This document shows positions 9,038 to 17,274 of a stretch of 46,570 nt of DNA, one piece after another (position 1 is the first letter of the stretch; each line of letters begins with the position of its first letter). The stretch is from assembly GCA_003223255.1 (NCBI GenBank), contig QHYJ01000284.1, positions 1 to 46,570 of the forward strand, written 5' to 3'. The notes under the pieces were generated by a model that ran no database searches, was not told where the DNA came from, and was given only the letters and a program-made list of their open reading frames with translations. Source of the DNA: Acidobacteriota bacterium. GTDB taxonomy: Bacteria; Acidobacteriota; Terriglobia; Acidiferrales; UBA7541. A program made the translations under genes and the position numbers.

Positions 9038-9969
9038 TCGCCCTGCTCGAGGAACTGATGCAAGAAGACACGGCGGGCGACCCCACAAGTGACAAGAAGT
9101 GGAGCCGGAAAGACACGCGATCGATCAGTCAGGAAATGACTGCCCGGGGAGTGCCCCTCTGCCCCAATACGGCGGGCCAGCTGCTGAAGCACTGTCAGTA
9201 CTCCCTTCGCGTCAACCGCAAAAGCATCGCTGAGACCCAGCATCCCGACCGCAACCGACAATTCGAACTGATCGCCGACTTCCGCAAGCGATTCGAAGAT
9301 GCCAGCCGTCCGATTGTCAGCCTGGATACGAAGAAAAAGGAACTCATCGGCAACTTTAAGAATGCGGGACAAACCTGGAAGAAAGAGCCCGAGCAGGTCA
9401 ACCAGCACGATTTCCGGAGCCAAGCATCGGCCCTGGTTTCGCCCTATGGACTCTATGAGCCGGTTGGGAATCGCGGAACGATCGTGATCGGCACTTCCGC
9501 CGACACTCCGGAATTCGCCGTGGACTGCCTGGACCGATGGATCGCGGAATTCGGCTGGACCACCTATCCCCGCATGCAGGAAATCCTGTTGCTCTGTGAC
9601 AGCGGAGGCAGCAATGGCTACCGACCACGCCTTTGGAAATACAGTCTCTACCAAACCATTGCCCGAGCCCACGGCCTCACCGTTACGGTGTGCCACTACC
9701 CTCCTGGTGCTTCGAAATGGAACCCGGTCGAGCATCGCCTATTCAGTTTCATCAGCTTGGAGTGGGCCGGCCACCAGCTCCGCTCGCTGGAGGCCATGAT
9801 GAGCTACATTGAAAGCACAACCACCAAGACCGGCCTCAAAGTGAAAGCTCTTCTCAATAAACGGGAGTACGCCAAAGGCAAGGCAGTGCCCGATCACATG
9901 TTCAAAACGATTCCCTTATCGAACCACTCAGAACTGCCGGCATGGAACTACACAATTCGCCCCAACTGA
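9034..9969 (+). CDS. ISAzo13-type transposase, downstream frame (DDE catalytic domain)
   Basis: 312 codons in the -1 frame relative to the preceding gene, overlapping it by 4 bases. It has the Rhodopirellula/ISAzo13-type DDE domain: first Asp in IVSLDTKKKELIGNFKNAG, second Asp in LLLCDSGGSNGYR, Glu in GASKWNPVEHRLFSF. The frame is open upstream through the A10 run (Ala-Lys-Lys-Lys-Thr-Glu-Val). A -1 slip there would give a continuous transposase of about 567 residues. A GTG at 9034 could start the domain alone, but without its DNA-binding part. Confidence 0.88.
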   Translation: MIALLEELMQEDTAGDPTSDKKWSRKDTRSISQEMTARGVPLCPNTAGQLLKHCQYSLRVNRKSIAETQHPDRNRQFELIADFRKRFEDASRPIVSLDTKKKELIGNFKNAGQTWKKEPEQVNQHDFRSQASALVSPYGLYEPVGNRGTIVIGTSADTPEFAVDCLDRWIAEFGWTTYPRMQEILLLCDSGGSNGYRPRLWKYSLYQTIARAHGLTVTVCHYPPGASKWNPVEHRLFSFISLEWAGHQLRSLEAMMSYIESTTTKTGLKVKALLNKREYAKGKAVPDHMFKTIPLSNHSELPAWNYTIRPN

Positions 9970-10004
9970 GGATGACAAAATGCCAAATTATTTATGCGCA
10001 GCCC

Positions 10005-10009
10005 CTTAG
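10005..10009. repeat. Target-site duplication (right) of the ISAzo13-type element
   Basis: Second copy of CTTAG, matching 8099-8103. Confidence 0.65.
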
Positions 10010-10047
10010 ACGGGCAAAACCGCAAGTCGTTTCAGGGATGTTTGCGG

Positions 10048-10857
10048 CTAGCTCGGGGTCCAGTGAGGGTGGCCGGTGAAGAGGCCGTCGACGAAACCGA
10101 CGTCGTAGCAAACAAAGAGCCCGAAACAGAGGCTAATTAAACCGGAGCCCAGAACGAGGCCGTGGTTGAGCCAGGCAAAGCGATGGCCGGCAAAGGAAAA
10201 AGGCAGAGCCAACGCGGCGGTGATGAGCATCATGCCGGCAATCGTGCCGACACCAAAGATGAGCAAGTAGAGCAGCGCCCATTTCGGTTGGCGAATTGTG
10301 CCTAGGACAAGCAAAGCGACCGCGGCGGAGCCGGCCAGGCCGTGTACGATGCCGACGAGCAGGGGGCGCAAAGCGTGAAAGAGGCCGAGGCGAGCAAACG
10401 GCCAGCGCAGCCATTTCGGTGCGGATAGGCTATCGCCGTGGTGTTCCGCGATTCCAGAGTGGGAATGCCAATGAAAGTGCAGGTGGTGGTCATGCTCATG
10501 GATGTGAGCGTGCGTTCCCGTCACCTTCGGATGGCTGGGAGAAAACTTTTCGCTGAGCCATTTCATCATCCCGGTGAGATTGAGCACGCCGAGCAAAATC
10601 AGCATCAGGCCCACGGAGAATTCCATGGTGAGGCCGGCACGGGGCGGGATGACCACGCCGAAGAGAATGATGGCGCTGCCGACAATGGCAATCGTGAGCG
10701 TGTGGCCGCAGCCCCAGAGGACACCAATGAAGCCAGCTTTCAGGATGGAACGCTCGCGGCTGACGACGGTGGAAACGGCAATGACGTGATCGGGATCAGT
10801 GGCGTGGCGCATGCCAAGGAAGAAACCGATTACAAGAATGGCGAGACCACTGGTCAA
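10048..10857 (-). CDS. High-affinity nickel/cobalt transporter (NiCoT/UreH-like)
   Basis: 269-residue polytopic inner-membrane protein. The family signature HATDPDH lies in the first membrane helix (residues 18-24), close to the HxxxDH-type metal motif of NiCoT permeases. A second half-motif is in GIVHGLAGSAAV. Between them is a long His-rich loop (THAHIHEHDHHLHFHWHSHS), a likely metal-binding region. At least six hydrophobic segments are visible. The start is TTG at 10857, and a TATAAT on the minus strand at 10884-10889 would place transcription about 20 bases upstream. No urease or hydrogenase gene is in the window, so the enzyme served is unknown. Confidence 0.85.
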   Translation of the reverse strand: MTSGLAILVIGFFLGMRHATDPDHVIAVSTVVSRERSILKAGFIGVLWGCGHTLTIAIVGSAIILFGVVIPPRAGLTMEFSVGLMLILLGVLNLTGMMKWLSEKFSPSHPKVTGTHAHIHEHDHHLHFHWHSHSGIAEHHGDSLSAPKWLRWPFARLGLFHALRPLLVGIVHGLAGSAAVALLVLGTIRQPKWALLYLLIFGVGTIAGMMLITAALALPFSFAGHRFAWLNHGLVLGSGLISLCFGLFVCYDVGFVDGLFTGHPHWTPS

Positions 10858-11174
10858 GGGTGCGCACCTATCGAGAATCGAAAATTATAGCGGCGTTGCT
10901 GCGTGTTCTCATCGGTCCGAGTCGTGTTCCGATCCAGCCAGGAATGACCGTGCGCCCTATTATGCAACAGTCAGAGGGAATTAGAAATGAATGGGGGGCC
11001 CATGAGCCTATGAGGAGGACCTGCGCGAGGAAGAATCTGTGCCCATAAGAAGAGGACCAGCGGTGGGATCGCGCGCTACGCTCCCTGCTGCGGGCAGGCT
11101 CAGGGTAAAAAGAAACGCCTTGGCGTAGGAAACCGGCGATAATCGACCCCACACACGGCGAGGCAAAAACGCCG
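10858..11174. other. Intergenic region between LysR gene and NiCoT gene (317 bp)
   Basis: No convincing gene. On the minus strand a TATAAT-like -10 element (10884-10889) precedes the transporter, but no good -35 is visible. I looked for a cobalamin or NiCo riboswitch core here and did not recognise one. Confidence 0.35.
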
Positions 11175-12050
11175 CTACTCGCCGCGGAGGATGCGCATGA
11201 GCTCAGCGGCAGCGTGCGGAAGACGGGCGCCACGGCGGGAAACGAGATAGACGTGACGGGGAATATTGAGCTGGCGAACCTTCACTTCTTTCATCCAGCC
11301 ATGCTCGATTTCCCACTGCACACACATGCGCGGCACGATGGCCACGCCCATGCCCATCTGCACGAAGCGCTTGATGCTTTCGATGGTGGGCATTTCGATG
11401 GGCATGTTAAGCGCAGCGCGATGGCGCGCGAACAGCTCGATGACGCGACGCCGAAAAGGCGATTCGACAATGTGGGCGATGAAGTTTTCCTGGGCGAGAT
11501 CGGCGACATCAACTTCCTTTTTCTTTGCGACCGGATGCTTCGGGGGCACGACCAGGGTTAGCTCGTCCTTGAGAATTTCCGTGGCCTGGAGTTGGGGGTC
11601 GCGCGGCACATAAGAAACCGCGCCGAGATCGAGCCGGTAGTTCAGGACTTCGTGGGGAATGTCGCGGGAAAACATGCGGTGAACGCGCACCTGGACGCCG
11701 GGGTGCAATTCGCGGAATTTGGCGAGCGCGGGAAGAAGAGCGTGAATGGAGCTTTCATTCACGCCGAGAGAGAGTTCACCGCGCCTGAGGCCTTCCAGCT
11801 CGGTCAGCCCTTTCTTGACTTCATCGCGAAGATTGATGAGGCGTTCGGCGTAGTCCCGGAGGAGGGTTCCCGCATCGGTCAGGCGAACGGGACGGGCGCC
11901 GCGGACAAAAAGGGGCTGGCCGAGGGAGTCCTCAAGCTTGCGAATGGCGAGACTGATGGCGGGTTGGGTGCGATAGAGACGCTCCGCCGCACGAGAGAAG
12001 CTGCCCTCCTTGGCAACTGTCAGAAATACTTGCAGTTCTGCAAGATCCAC
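11175..12050 (-). CDS. LysR-family transcriptional regulator
   Basis: 291 residues from the GTG at 12050. I prefer this start because VDLAELQVFLTVAKEGSFSRAA aligns with the usual LysR N-terminus; the longer frame to a TTG at 12155 would add 35 unusual residues across the promoter. The winged HTH lies at about 1-60 (FSRAAERLYRTQPAISLAIRKLE). A typical substrate-binding domain follows (LSLGVNESSIHALLPAL..., LTLVVPPKHPVA, MPTIESIKRFVQMGMGVAIVP). It is divergent from the leuA-like gene, so by the usual LysR rule it probably controls that gene and itself. The inducer cannot be read from sequence. Confidence 0.9.
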   Translation of the reverse strand: MDLAELQVFLTVAKEGSFSRAAERLYRTQPAISLAIRKLEDSLGQPLFVRGARPVRLTDAGTLLRDYAERLINLRDEVKKGLTELEGLRRGELSLGVNESSIHALLPALAKFRELHPGVQVRVHRMFSRDIPHEVLNYRLDLGAVSYVPRDPQLQATEILKDELTLVVPPKHPVAKKKEVDVADLAQENFIAHIVESPFRRRVIELFARHRAALNMPIEMPTIESIKRFVQMGMGVAIVPRMCVQWEIEHGWMKEVKVRQLNIPRHVYLVSRRGARLPHAAAELMRILRGE

Positions 12051-12134
12051 GAGTTGGCCAGACTCCCCGGCAAGCGAAAAACGCTCGCCCAATGGACGCG
12101 CTAAGTCGCACACCGACAAGGAGCGAACCGTGGT

Positions 12135-12172
12135 AGTATAAAACAAAATTATCAAATGTAGAAAAAAGATAA
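12135..12172. promoter_or_regulatory. Divergent LysR/leuA control region with LysR-type inverted repeat
   Basis: In the AT-rich gap between the divergent genes there is a perfect inverted repeat TTATC-N14-GATAA (12149-12153 and 12168-12172), in the style of LysR operators. On the minus strand a TATACT (12140-12135) could be the -10 of the regulator gene. leuA on the other side has a GGAGG about 16 bases before its ATG. The operator assignment is inference. Confidence 0.45.
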
Positions 12173-12221
12173 ATTAGACCGCAAGGGGGGCGGCATGCGT
12201 TAATGGAGGCTGGGGGGTTGT

Positions 12222-13415
12222 ATGGAAACCGTCCGTATCTTTGACACTACGCTCCGCGGCGGCGAGCAATCGCCGGGCTTTTCGATGAATACGAGCGAAA
12301 AGCTGAGGATGGCGCGGCAGCTTGCCGCGTTGCATGTGGACGTGATCGAAGCAGGCTTCCCGATCGCGTCGCGAGGGGACCTGGAAGCGGTGAAGATGGT
12401 GGCGGAGGAGATCCGCGATGTGCCGGTCGCGGCGTTGGCGCGCGCGAAGAAGGAAGACGTGAGCGCGGCTCTGGAAGCCCTGGAGCCAGCGGCGGCGCCA
12501 AGACTTCACGTCTTTCTGGCGACTTCGGATTTGCACCTGCGCGTAAAGCTGAACATGACGCGCGAGCAGGCCCTGGAAGCGATCCAGGCGATGATCCGGT
12601 ACGGGCGCCAGCACGTGGAAGAAGTGGAATTCTCGGCCGAAGACGCCGGACGCACGGATATCGATTTTCTGTGCGAGGTTTGCCGCGCGGCGATCGAGGC
12701 GGGCGCGACGGTTCTGAACCTCCCGGACACCGTAGGGTACGCGGTGCCGGAAGAGTACGGCGCGATGTTTACGAAAGTGCGCGAGCACTTGGGCGACCCA
12801 GAGGGCGTCACGCTGAGCGCGCACTGTCACGACGACTTGGGACTGGCGGTGGCCAATTCGCTGGCTGCGGTGCGGGCAGGTGTGCGGCAAATTGAGTGCA
12901 CGGTCAACGGCATCGGCGAGCGGGCGGGAAACGCCTCGCTGGAAGAAGTGGTGGTGGCGCTGGCGGTACGGAAAGAGAGCTTCGGCGTAACTACAGGAAT
13001 TCGCCTCGATCAACTTTTCCCCGCGAGCCGGATGCTCACAGAGATTACGGGAGCGCAGGTGGCGCCGAACAAAGCCGTGGTGGGGGCCAACGCGTTTGCG
13101 CATGAAGCGGGCATTCACCAGGATGGCATCATTAAGAACCCGCAGACGTACGAAATCATTTCACCGCAGACGGTAGGCGTGCCGAATCGCTCGCTTGTCG
13201 TGGGTAAGCATTCGGGCCGCCATGCCTTGCGCTTGACGCTGAAGGATTTGGGTTATGAGGCGAGTGACACGGAACTCGCGGAAATCTACCGGCGTGTGAC
13301 CACGCTAGCTGACCAGTCCAAGCAAGTACGGGCGCGCGACATTGTGGGCATCGCGCACCAAGTGATCCGCCGGCGCCCGGCGGCCATAGCCGCGGAATCG
13401 TCCTCCGTTGCCTGA
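12222..13415 (+). CDS. leuA: 2-Isopropylmalate synthase-like protein, short form with altered metal motif
   Basis: DRE-TIM-type aldol-acyl transferase, expected to condense acetyl-CoA with 2-oxoisovalerate in leucine synthesis. It is 397 residues, against about 500-550 for regulated LeuA: the C-terminal leucine-binding domain is absent. HCHDDLGLA (H201, H203), NGIGERAGN (N229) and FAHEAGIHQDG are intact. The N-terminal signature, however, reads DTTLRGGEQSPG instead of DTTLRDGEQ. Residue 13 is Gly (codon GGC) where the family has a metal-ligand Asp (GAC). Unless compensated, this should cripple catalysis. A broken leuB follows. Homocitrate or citramalate synthase are alternatives, because short forms occur there too. 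Confidence 0.85.
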   Translation: METVRIFDTTLRGGEQSPGFSMNTSEKLRMARQLAALHVDVIEAGFPIASRGDLEAVKMVAEEIRDVPVAALARAKKEDVSAALEALEPAAAPRLHVFLATSDLHLRVKLNMTREQALEAIQAMIRYGRQHVEEVEFSAEDAGRTDIDFLCEVCRAAIEAGATVLNLPDTVGYAVPEEYGAMFTKVREHLGDPEGVTLSAHCHDDLGLAVANSLAAVRAGVRQIECTVNGIGERAGNASLEEVVVALAVRKESFGVTTGIRLDQLFPASRMLTEITGAQVAPNKAVVGANAFAHEAGIHQDGIIKNPQTYEIISPQTVGVPNRSLVVGKHSGRHALRLTLKDLGYEASDTELAEIYRRVTTLADQSKQVRARDIVGIAHQVIRRRPAAIAAESSSVA

Positions 13416-13522
13416 TTCACTCGCTGTATCAGAGATTGCGTAGCCACAAGCTGGAAACTGCTAGATTTAGGTTGGTTGAAAAGCTTGCGGCGGCACAGCA
13501 TTGTACCAGTTCGGGGATTACC

Positions 13523-14574
13523 ATGAAAAAGAAGATCGTTTTGCTCCCAGGAGACGGCATCGGTCCGGAGGTTACGCGGGCTGCGGCGGGCATTCTGCGG
13601 GAGACAGCACACGAGTTCAGTCACGAATTTGAGTTCGTGGAACTTCCATTAGGCGGAGCGGCGATTGAGGGTGCAGGGACTCCCCTTCCCAACGAAACGC
13701 TGGATGCTTGCCGAAAAGCCGACGCGGTGTTCTTGGGCGCGGTGGGCGGGCCAAAGTGGGATGCGCTACCGGTTGGGAAGCGGCCGGAGAGCGGGTTGCT
13801 CGGTCTGCGCAAGGGCATGGGACTGTTCGTCAATGTGCGCCCAGTGAAATTGATCGAGCCGCTGCGGGGACTTTCACCGCTGAAGCAAGAGCGGCTGGGC
13901 GATTTGGACCTGGAGATTGTGCGCGAACTTTCGGGGGGGATGTACTTCGGAGAACGCGGGAACGTGGCAGAAAATGGCGTGGAGCGGGCGTGGGACACCG
14001 AGTCCTATGCGACGCCGGAAATCGAGCGAATTGCGGCCTTTGCATATACGCGGGCGGAGAATCGCACGCGGCGGCTGTGCTCGGTGGACAAGGCCAATGT
14101 GCTTACCAGTTCCCAGCTTTGGCGGCGAACGGTGACGGCGATGAATACGGTCTATCCTTCCAGTCGCAGTTTGACGTGATGCTTTGCAGCAATATGTTCG
14201 GAGACATTTTGAGCGACGCGGCCGCAGCATTGGTCGGCTCGATTGGACTGATTCCTTCGGCTAGCTTTGGAGACGCGGCGCCGCTGTTTGAGCCGATTCA
14301 TGGTTCCGCGCCTTCGCTGGCAGGAACGGATACAGCCAATCCCATCGGCTCGATTCTCAGCGCAACAATGATGCTGCGAGATGCGTTCGGGCTAACGCTC
14401 GAAGCGGATTGGGTGGAGCAATCGCTGACGCGAGTGCTTTCCGGGGGCTATCGCACGCCAGACATCGCCGAGCCCAAGGCCCGCGTCGTCGGCGGATCGG
14501 TCTTCACGGAAGTCCTTAAGGAAGAAATGCAGCTGACGTTTGAACACGCCGAACGATACGGCTGGGGCGTGTAG
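13523..14574 (+). pseudogene. leuB: 3-Isopropylmalate dehydrogenase, disrupted by an internal deletion
   Basis: The N-terminal part is normal ([38 protein letters not shown], the SVDKANVL lysine motif, SSQLWRRTV). At about 14155-14167 the frame breaks: this frame ends at 14179. The C-terminal part ([20 protein letters not shown] to ERYGWGV) continues in another frame to 14574. Compared with the family, about 20 residues between the YP and QFDV segments are missing, including the YVDN metal-binding Asp. I estimate a net loss near 55 bases, which accounts for the frameshift. This is larger than a sequencing slip. The enzyme should be inactive, leaving the leu pair here non-functional as read. 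Confidence 0.85.
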
Positions 14575-14618
14575 GCCTCCTCCTCCACGAGTTTCTACAA
14601 TTCAGGAAGCCAGTCCAG

Positions 14619-14643
14619 AAACCCGCCCGAAAGGGGGCGGTTT
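14619..14643 (+). terminator. GC-rich hairpin downstream of leuB
   Basis: AAACCCGCCC, a GAAA loop and GGGGGCGGTTT can form a strong, slightly bulged hairpin 45 bp after the leuB stop. There is no T tract, so intrinsic termination is uncertain. Confidence 0.3.
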
Positions 14644-14868
14644 GCAGCCCCAAGGCCCAGCGCGAATCCTGCGAGAGTAACAAATCCTTACCTAACCTTG
14701 CGGGAAGGCCTTGAGAATGCTAATTTTACAATTCCCAAGTAGCCCGCCGCCGGCTGAATAGCCGGACAACATGATCTTGTAGAGGGGGCGCGGGCTGCGA
14801 TTCCGTCCCTGAACTGATTGATTGGAAAATGAGAACCGTCCTCATGGGTCACGCTTTCAAAGAAACTT

Positions 14869-17271
14869 GTGCCGGGGGAATCCATCCGCGCTAATCCCGT
14901 AAGAACGATGACAAATCCCGTCCCCAAAATGGAGCACCCCGCCTTATCTCAAGGAGCCAAAAGAACCTATTGGCGCGTGGAAGGCTCCCTGCTCGAAATT
15001 GGCGCTTTGCGACCAGTGGGCTTCTTCACCTGGAACGCACGAAGCTTTTCCGAGCGCTGGGCCCGGCGCGCCGGGATGGCCGGGATGGCGCTGACTCGGC
15101 CTGTTGCGTACGCAGCAAGCCGCACTTTTGCCACTCGGTTCCTGCACTCGCTACTGAGGGGAGTCAGCCGCGACCGGCTGGACCTGCTCGGCGAAGAGTA
15201 TTTTCATTACGTCCTGAAGCCACAACTCCGCCGCGAGGCAGTGGAAAAGGTCGTGGCGGCCGTTCGTCAGGGCGACCAGGTCGTGCTGGTTGGGCAACTG
15301 CTGGAAAACATTCTTCGCCCGCTGGCGCACCATCTTGGCGTGGAAGCATTTCTCGCGAACCGCTTGGAATATCGCGACGGCAAGGCCACGGGTCGCTTGC
15401 TGGATCCTGTGGTGCGCCCGCGAGGACCTTTCGCGTGGTTGGCGAGTAGTTCCGTCGACGGACGAATTTCTAGAGGAAAGCTGATGAACCAGCTTGGCTT
15501 GCCAGAAAAGGTTGAGCTTCTGGAAAAGGGGATTCAGGCGACGGCTCGGCCACGAACGTACATTCGGGGACCGGTGGCCATTTTTGGAGGCGCGCCCCGG
15601 TTGGTGAACTTTTCGGTGCGGGAAACGCTGGCGAAGCGGGACATTTTGCTGATCGGTGTGACGGGTTTTATCGGGAAGGTTTGGCTCGTGGATTTGCTCG
15701 AAAAGATTCCGAACATCGGCAAGATCACCCTGCTGATTCGGCGGAATCGCACCACCTCGGCGCAACGGCGATTAGAGAAAATCGTGGAAGAATCACCGGC
15801 ATTCGACACGCTGCACGAGCGGCACGGACGAAAGCTTGGCGCCTTTTTGAGTGAGAAGGTGGAAGTGGTCGAAGGGGACGTGAGCCTGCCAGGCCTGGGC
15901 CTGGACGAGGCGACGCAGGGGCGGCTGCAAAAATCGCTGGACTTGATCGTGAATAGCGCGGGTCTGACGGATTTCAACCCAGATTTGCGCGACGCCCTTT
16001 CCTCGAATGTGGATTCGACGCTTCATCTGCTCGATTTCCTTCGGAAATGCCAGCGCGCCGGCCTGATCCATCTTTCCACCTGCTACGTGGTGGGCATGCG
16101 CAATGGCCGCGTCAGCGAGCAACTGGAAGACAATTACAATCCCACGAGGGATCCGCGGTTCGATGCGGAAAATGAGATTGCTTCCCTGCGCGAGAGGGTT
16201 CGGCGCATTGAGGCGCGCGCTGAGAGTCCCGAACTGAGCAAGGCGTTACGCAGGCAGGCTCTGGGACGTGGCGGTGACGAGACTTCAGCACCCGCGGGAG
16301 AGCTGGAAGGAGTGTTGCGGCGCAACCGCGCGCGCTGGGTACGTAACCGGCTAACGCACGTGGGCATGCGTCGCGCGCAACACCTGGGCTGGCCCAATAC
16401 GTACACGTTTACGAAGAGTCTGGGCGAATCGATTTTGGCGCGGCACGGCAAAGATCTTCCCATTGCCATCGTGCGGCCGTCGATTGTCGAGAGCTCGGAG
16501 CGTTCGCCGTTTGCCGGCTGGAACGAAGGAATCAACACCTCGGGGCCCCTGTCGTATTTGCTGGGCACCAATTTCCGCCAGCTTCCGTCGAACGAGCGGA
16601 AATGCTTGGACGTAATCCCAGTGGATATGGTGTGCCGTGGGATGACACTAATTGCCGCCGCGCTGGTCGCTCGGCGACATGCAAGGCTGTACCAGCTCGC
16701 GACCTCGGCCATCAATCCCGTCAACATGGGACGCAGCATCGAGTTGACCGGACTGGCGCACCGCAAGTATTACAGAAGTTCGCAATCCATCGAGAACTGG
16801 CTGAAGGTGAAGTTCGAGTCGATTCCGGTCTCCAAGCAGCGCTACGAGGTGCTCTCGATCCCCATGCAAAAGGCGGTAGTCTCTGGAATCAACCGAGCGG
16901 CCGCCAGCCTGCGCCTGAAGAAAGCGCCGTTCGCCAAAGCCGAGCGTGACCTGATTCGCGCGGAAAAGCTGATCGAGCTTTACGAGCCGTTCATTCTCCA
17001 CAATGAGCAGGTCTTCGAGTGCGAAAACGCGCGCTTGCTTTCGGCAGCCTTGCCGCCTGAAGAACGCGCGCTTTTCGATTTCACGCCGGAAGCCGTGGAT
17101 TGGTGGGATTACTGGATCAATGTGCACATCCCGGCGTTGCGCCGCTGGTGCTATCCGCTGATGGAAGGCCGGCCGCTGAAAGCGCGCGAGCCGCGCGCGC
17201 TTGACTGGAATGGGAACGGTGCGCCCGCGGAGCATGAGGCTCTTTCCAAAGCGGCGCCGTCATCCGATTGA
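14869..17271 (+). CDS. Fatty acyl-CoA/ACP reductase with N-terminal degenerate HAD domain
   Basis: 800 residues from the GTG at 14869 (ATG 14908 and 14929 are alternatives; none has a clear ribosome site). Residues about 30-235 have the shape of a HAD-IB phosphatase (SerB-like), but the nucleophile motif expected as DxDGT reads WRVEGSL (35-41), and the motif-II Ser is Gly in VVLVGQLLEN. Residues about 255-600 form a Rossmann reductase of the FAR 'male-sterility' type: TGFIGK (265-270), GLTDFNPDLRDAL, LSTCYVVG, catalytic YTFTK (512-516), AIVRPSIVESS. A FAR C-terminal region follows to about 760. It should reduce fatty acyl thioesters to aldehyde or alcohol with NAD(P)H. It is the first gene of the lipid cluster. 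Confidence 0.85.
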   Translation: MPGESIRANPVRTMTNPVPKMEHPALSQGAKRTYWRVEGSLLEIGALRPVGFFTWNARSFSERWARRAGMAGMALTRPVAYAASRTFATRFLHSLLRGVSRDRLDLLGEEYFHYVLKPQLRREAVEKVVAAVRQGDQVVLVGQLLENILRPLAHHLGVEAFLANRLEYRDGKATGRLLDPVVRPRGPFAWLASSSVDGRISRGKLMNQLGLPEKVELLEKGIQATARPRTYIRGPVAIFGGAPRLVNFSVRETLAKRDILLIGVTGFIGKVWLVDLLEKIPNIGKITLLIRRNRTTSAQRRLEKIVEESPAFDTLHERHGRKLGAFLSEKVEVVEGDVSLPGLGLDEATQGRLQKSLDLIVNSAGLTDFNPDLRDALSSNVDSTLHLLDFLRKCQRAGLIHLSTCYVVGMRNGRVSEQLEDNYNPTRDPRFDAENEIASLRERVRRIEARAESPELSKALRRQALGRGGDETSAPAGELEGVLRRNRARWVRNRLTHVGMRRAQHLGWPNTYTFTKSLGESILARHGKDLPIAIVRPSIVESSERSPFAGWNEGINTSGPLSYLLGTNFRQLPSNERKCLDVIPVDMVCRGMTLIAAALVARRHARLYQLATSAINPVNMGRSIELTGLAHRKYYRSSQSIENWLKVKFESIPVSKQRYEVLSIPMQKAVVSGINRAAASLRLKKAPFAKAERDLIRAEKLIELYEPFILHNEQVFECENARLLSAALPPEERALFDFTPEAVDWWDYWINVHIPALRRWCYPLMEGRPLKAREPRALDWNGNGAPAEHEALSKAAPSSD

Positions 17272-17274
17272 TTT

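Larger units (their letters stand above)
8104..10004 (+). mobile_element. Complete ISAzo13-type insertion sequence (about 1.9 kb)
   Basis: Both ends carry the same inverted repeat: GGCTGCGCATAAATAATT at 8105-8122 on the plus strand and the identical 18-mer on the minus strand near 9986-10003. The similarity continues imperfectly inward (CGGTATCC versus TGGCATTT). Five-bp duplications CTTAG flank the element. Inside are two overlapping reading frames joined at an A10 run, together encoding an ISAzo13-like DDE transposase preceded by an extra helix-turn-helix domain. All parts expected of an autonomous element are present and undamaged. The outermost base differs (C left, G right), so the end may be one base off. 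Confidence 0.87.

Noticed and set aside
8854-9735. Long minus-strand open frame of 293 residues
   Set aside because: It is fully antisense to the IS transposase, which has clear catalytic motifs. No domain is recognisable in the antisense product.
10858-11174. Cobalamin or Ni/Co riboswitch before the nickel transporter
   Set aside because: No conserved riboswitch core could be recognised on the minus strand.
12174-13118. Minus-strand open frame of 314 residues opposite leuA
   Set aside because: His/Arg-rich shadow of the GC-rich leuA-like gene; no family pattern.
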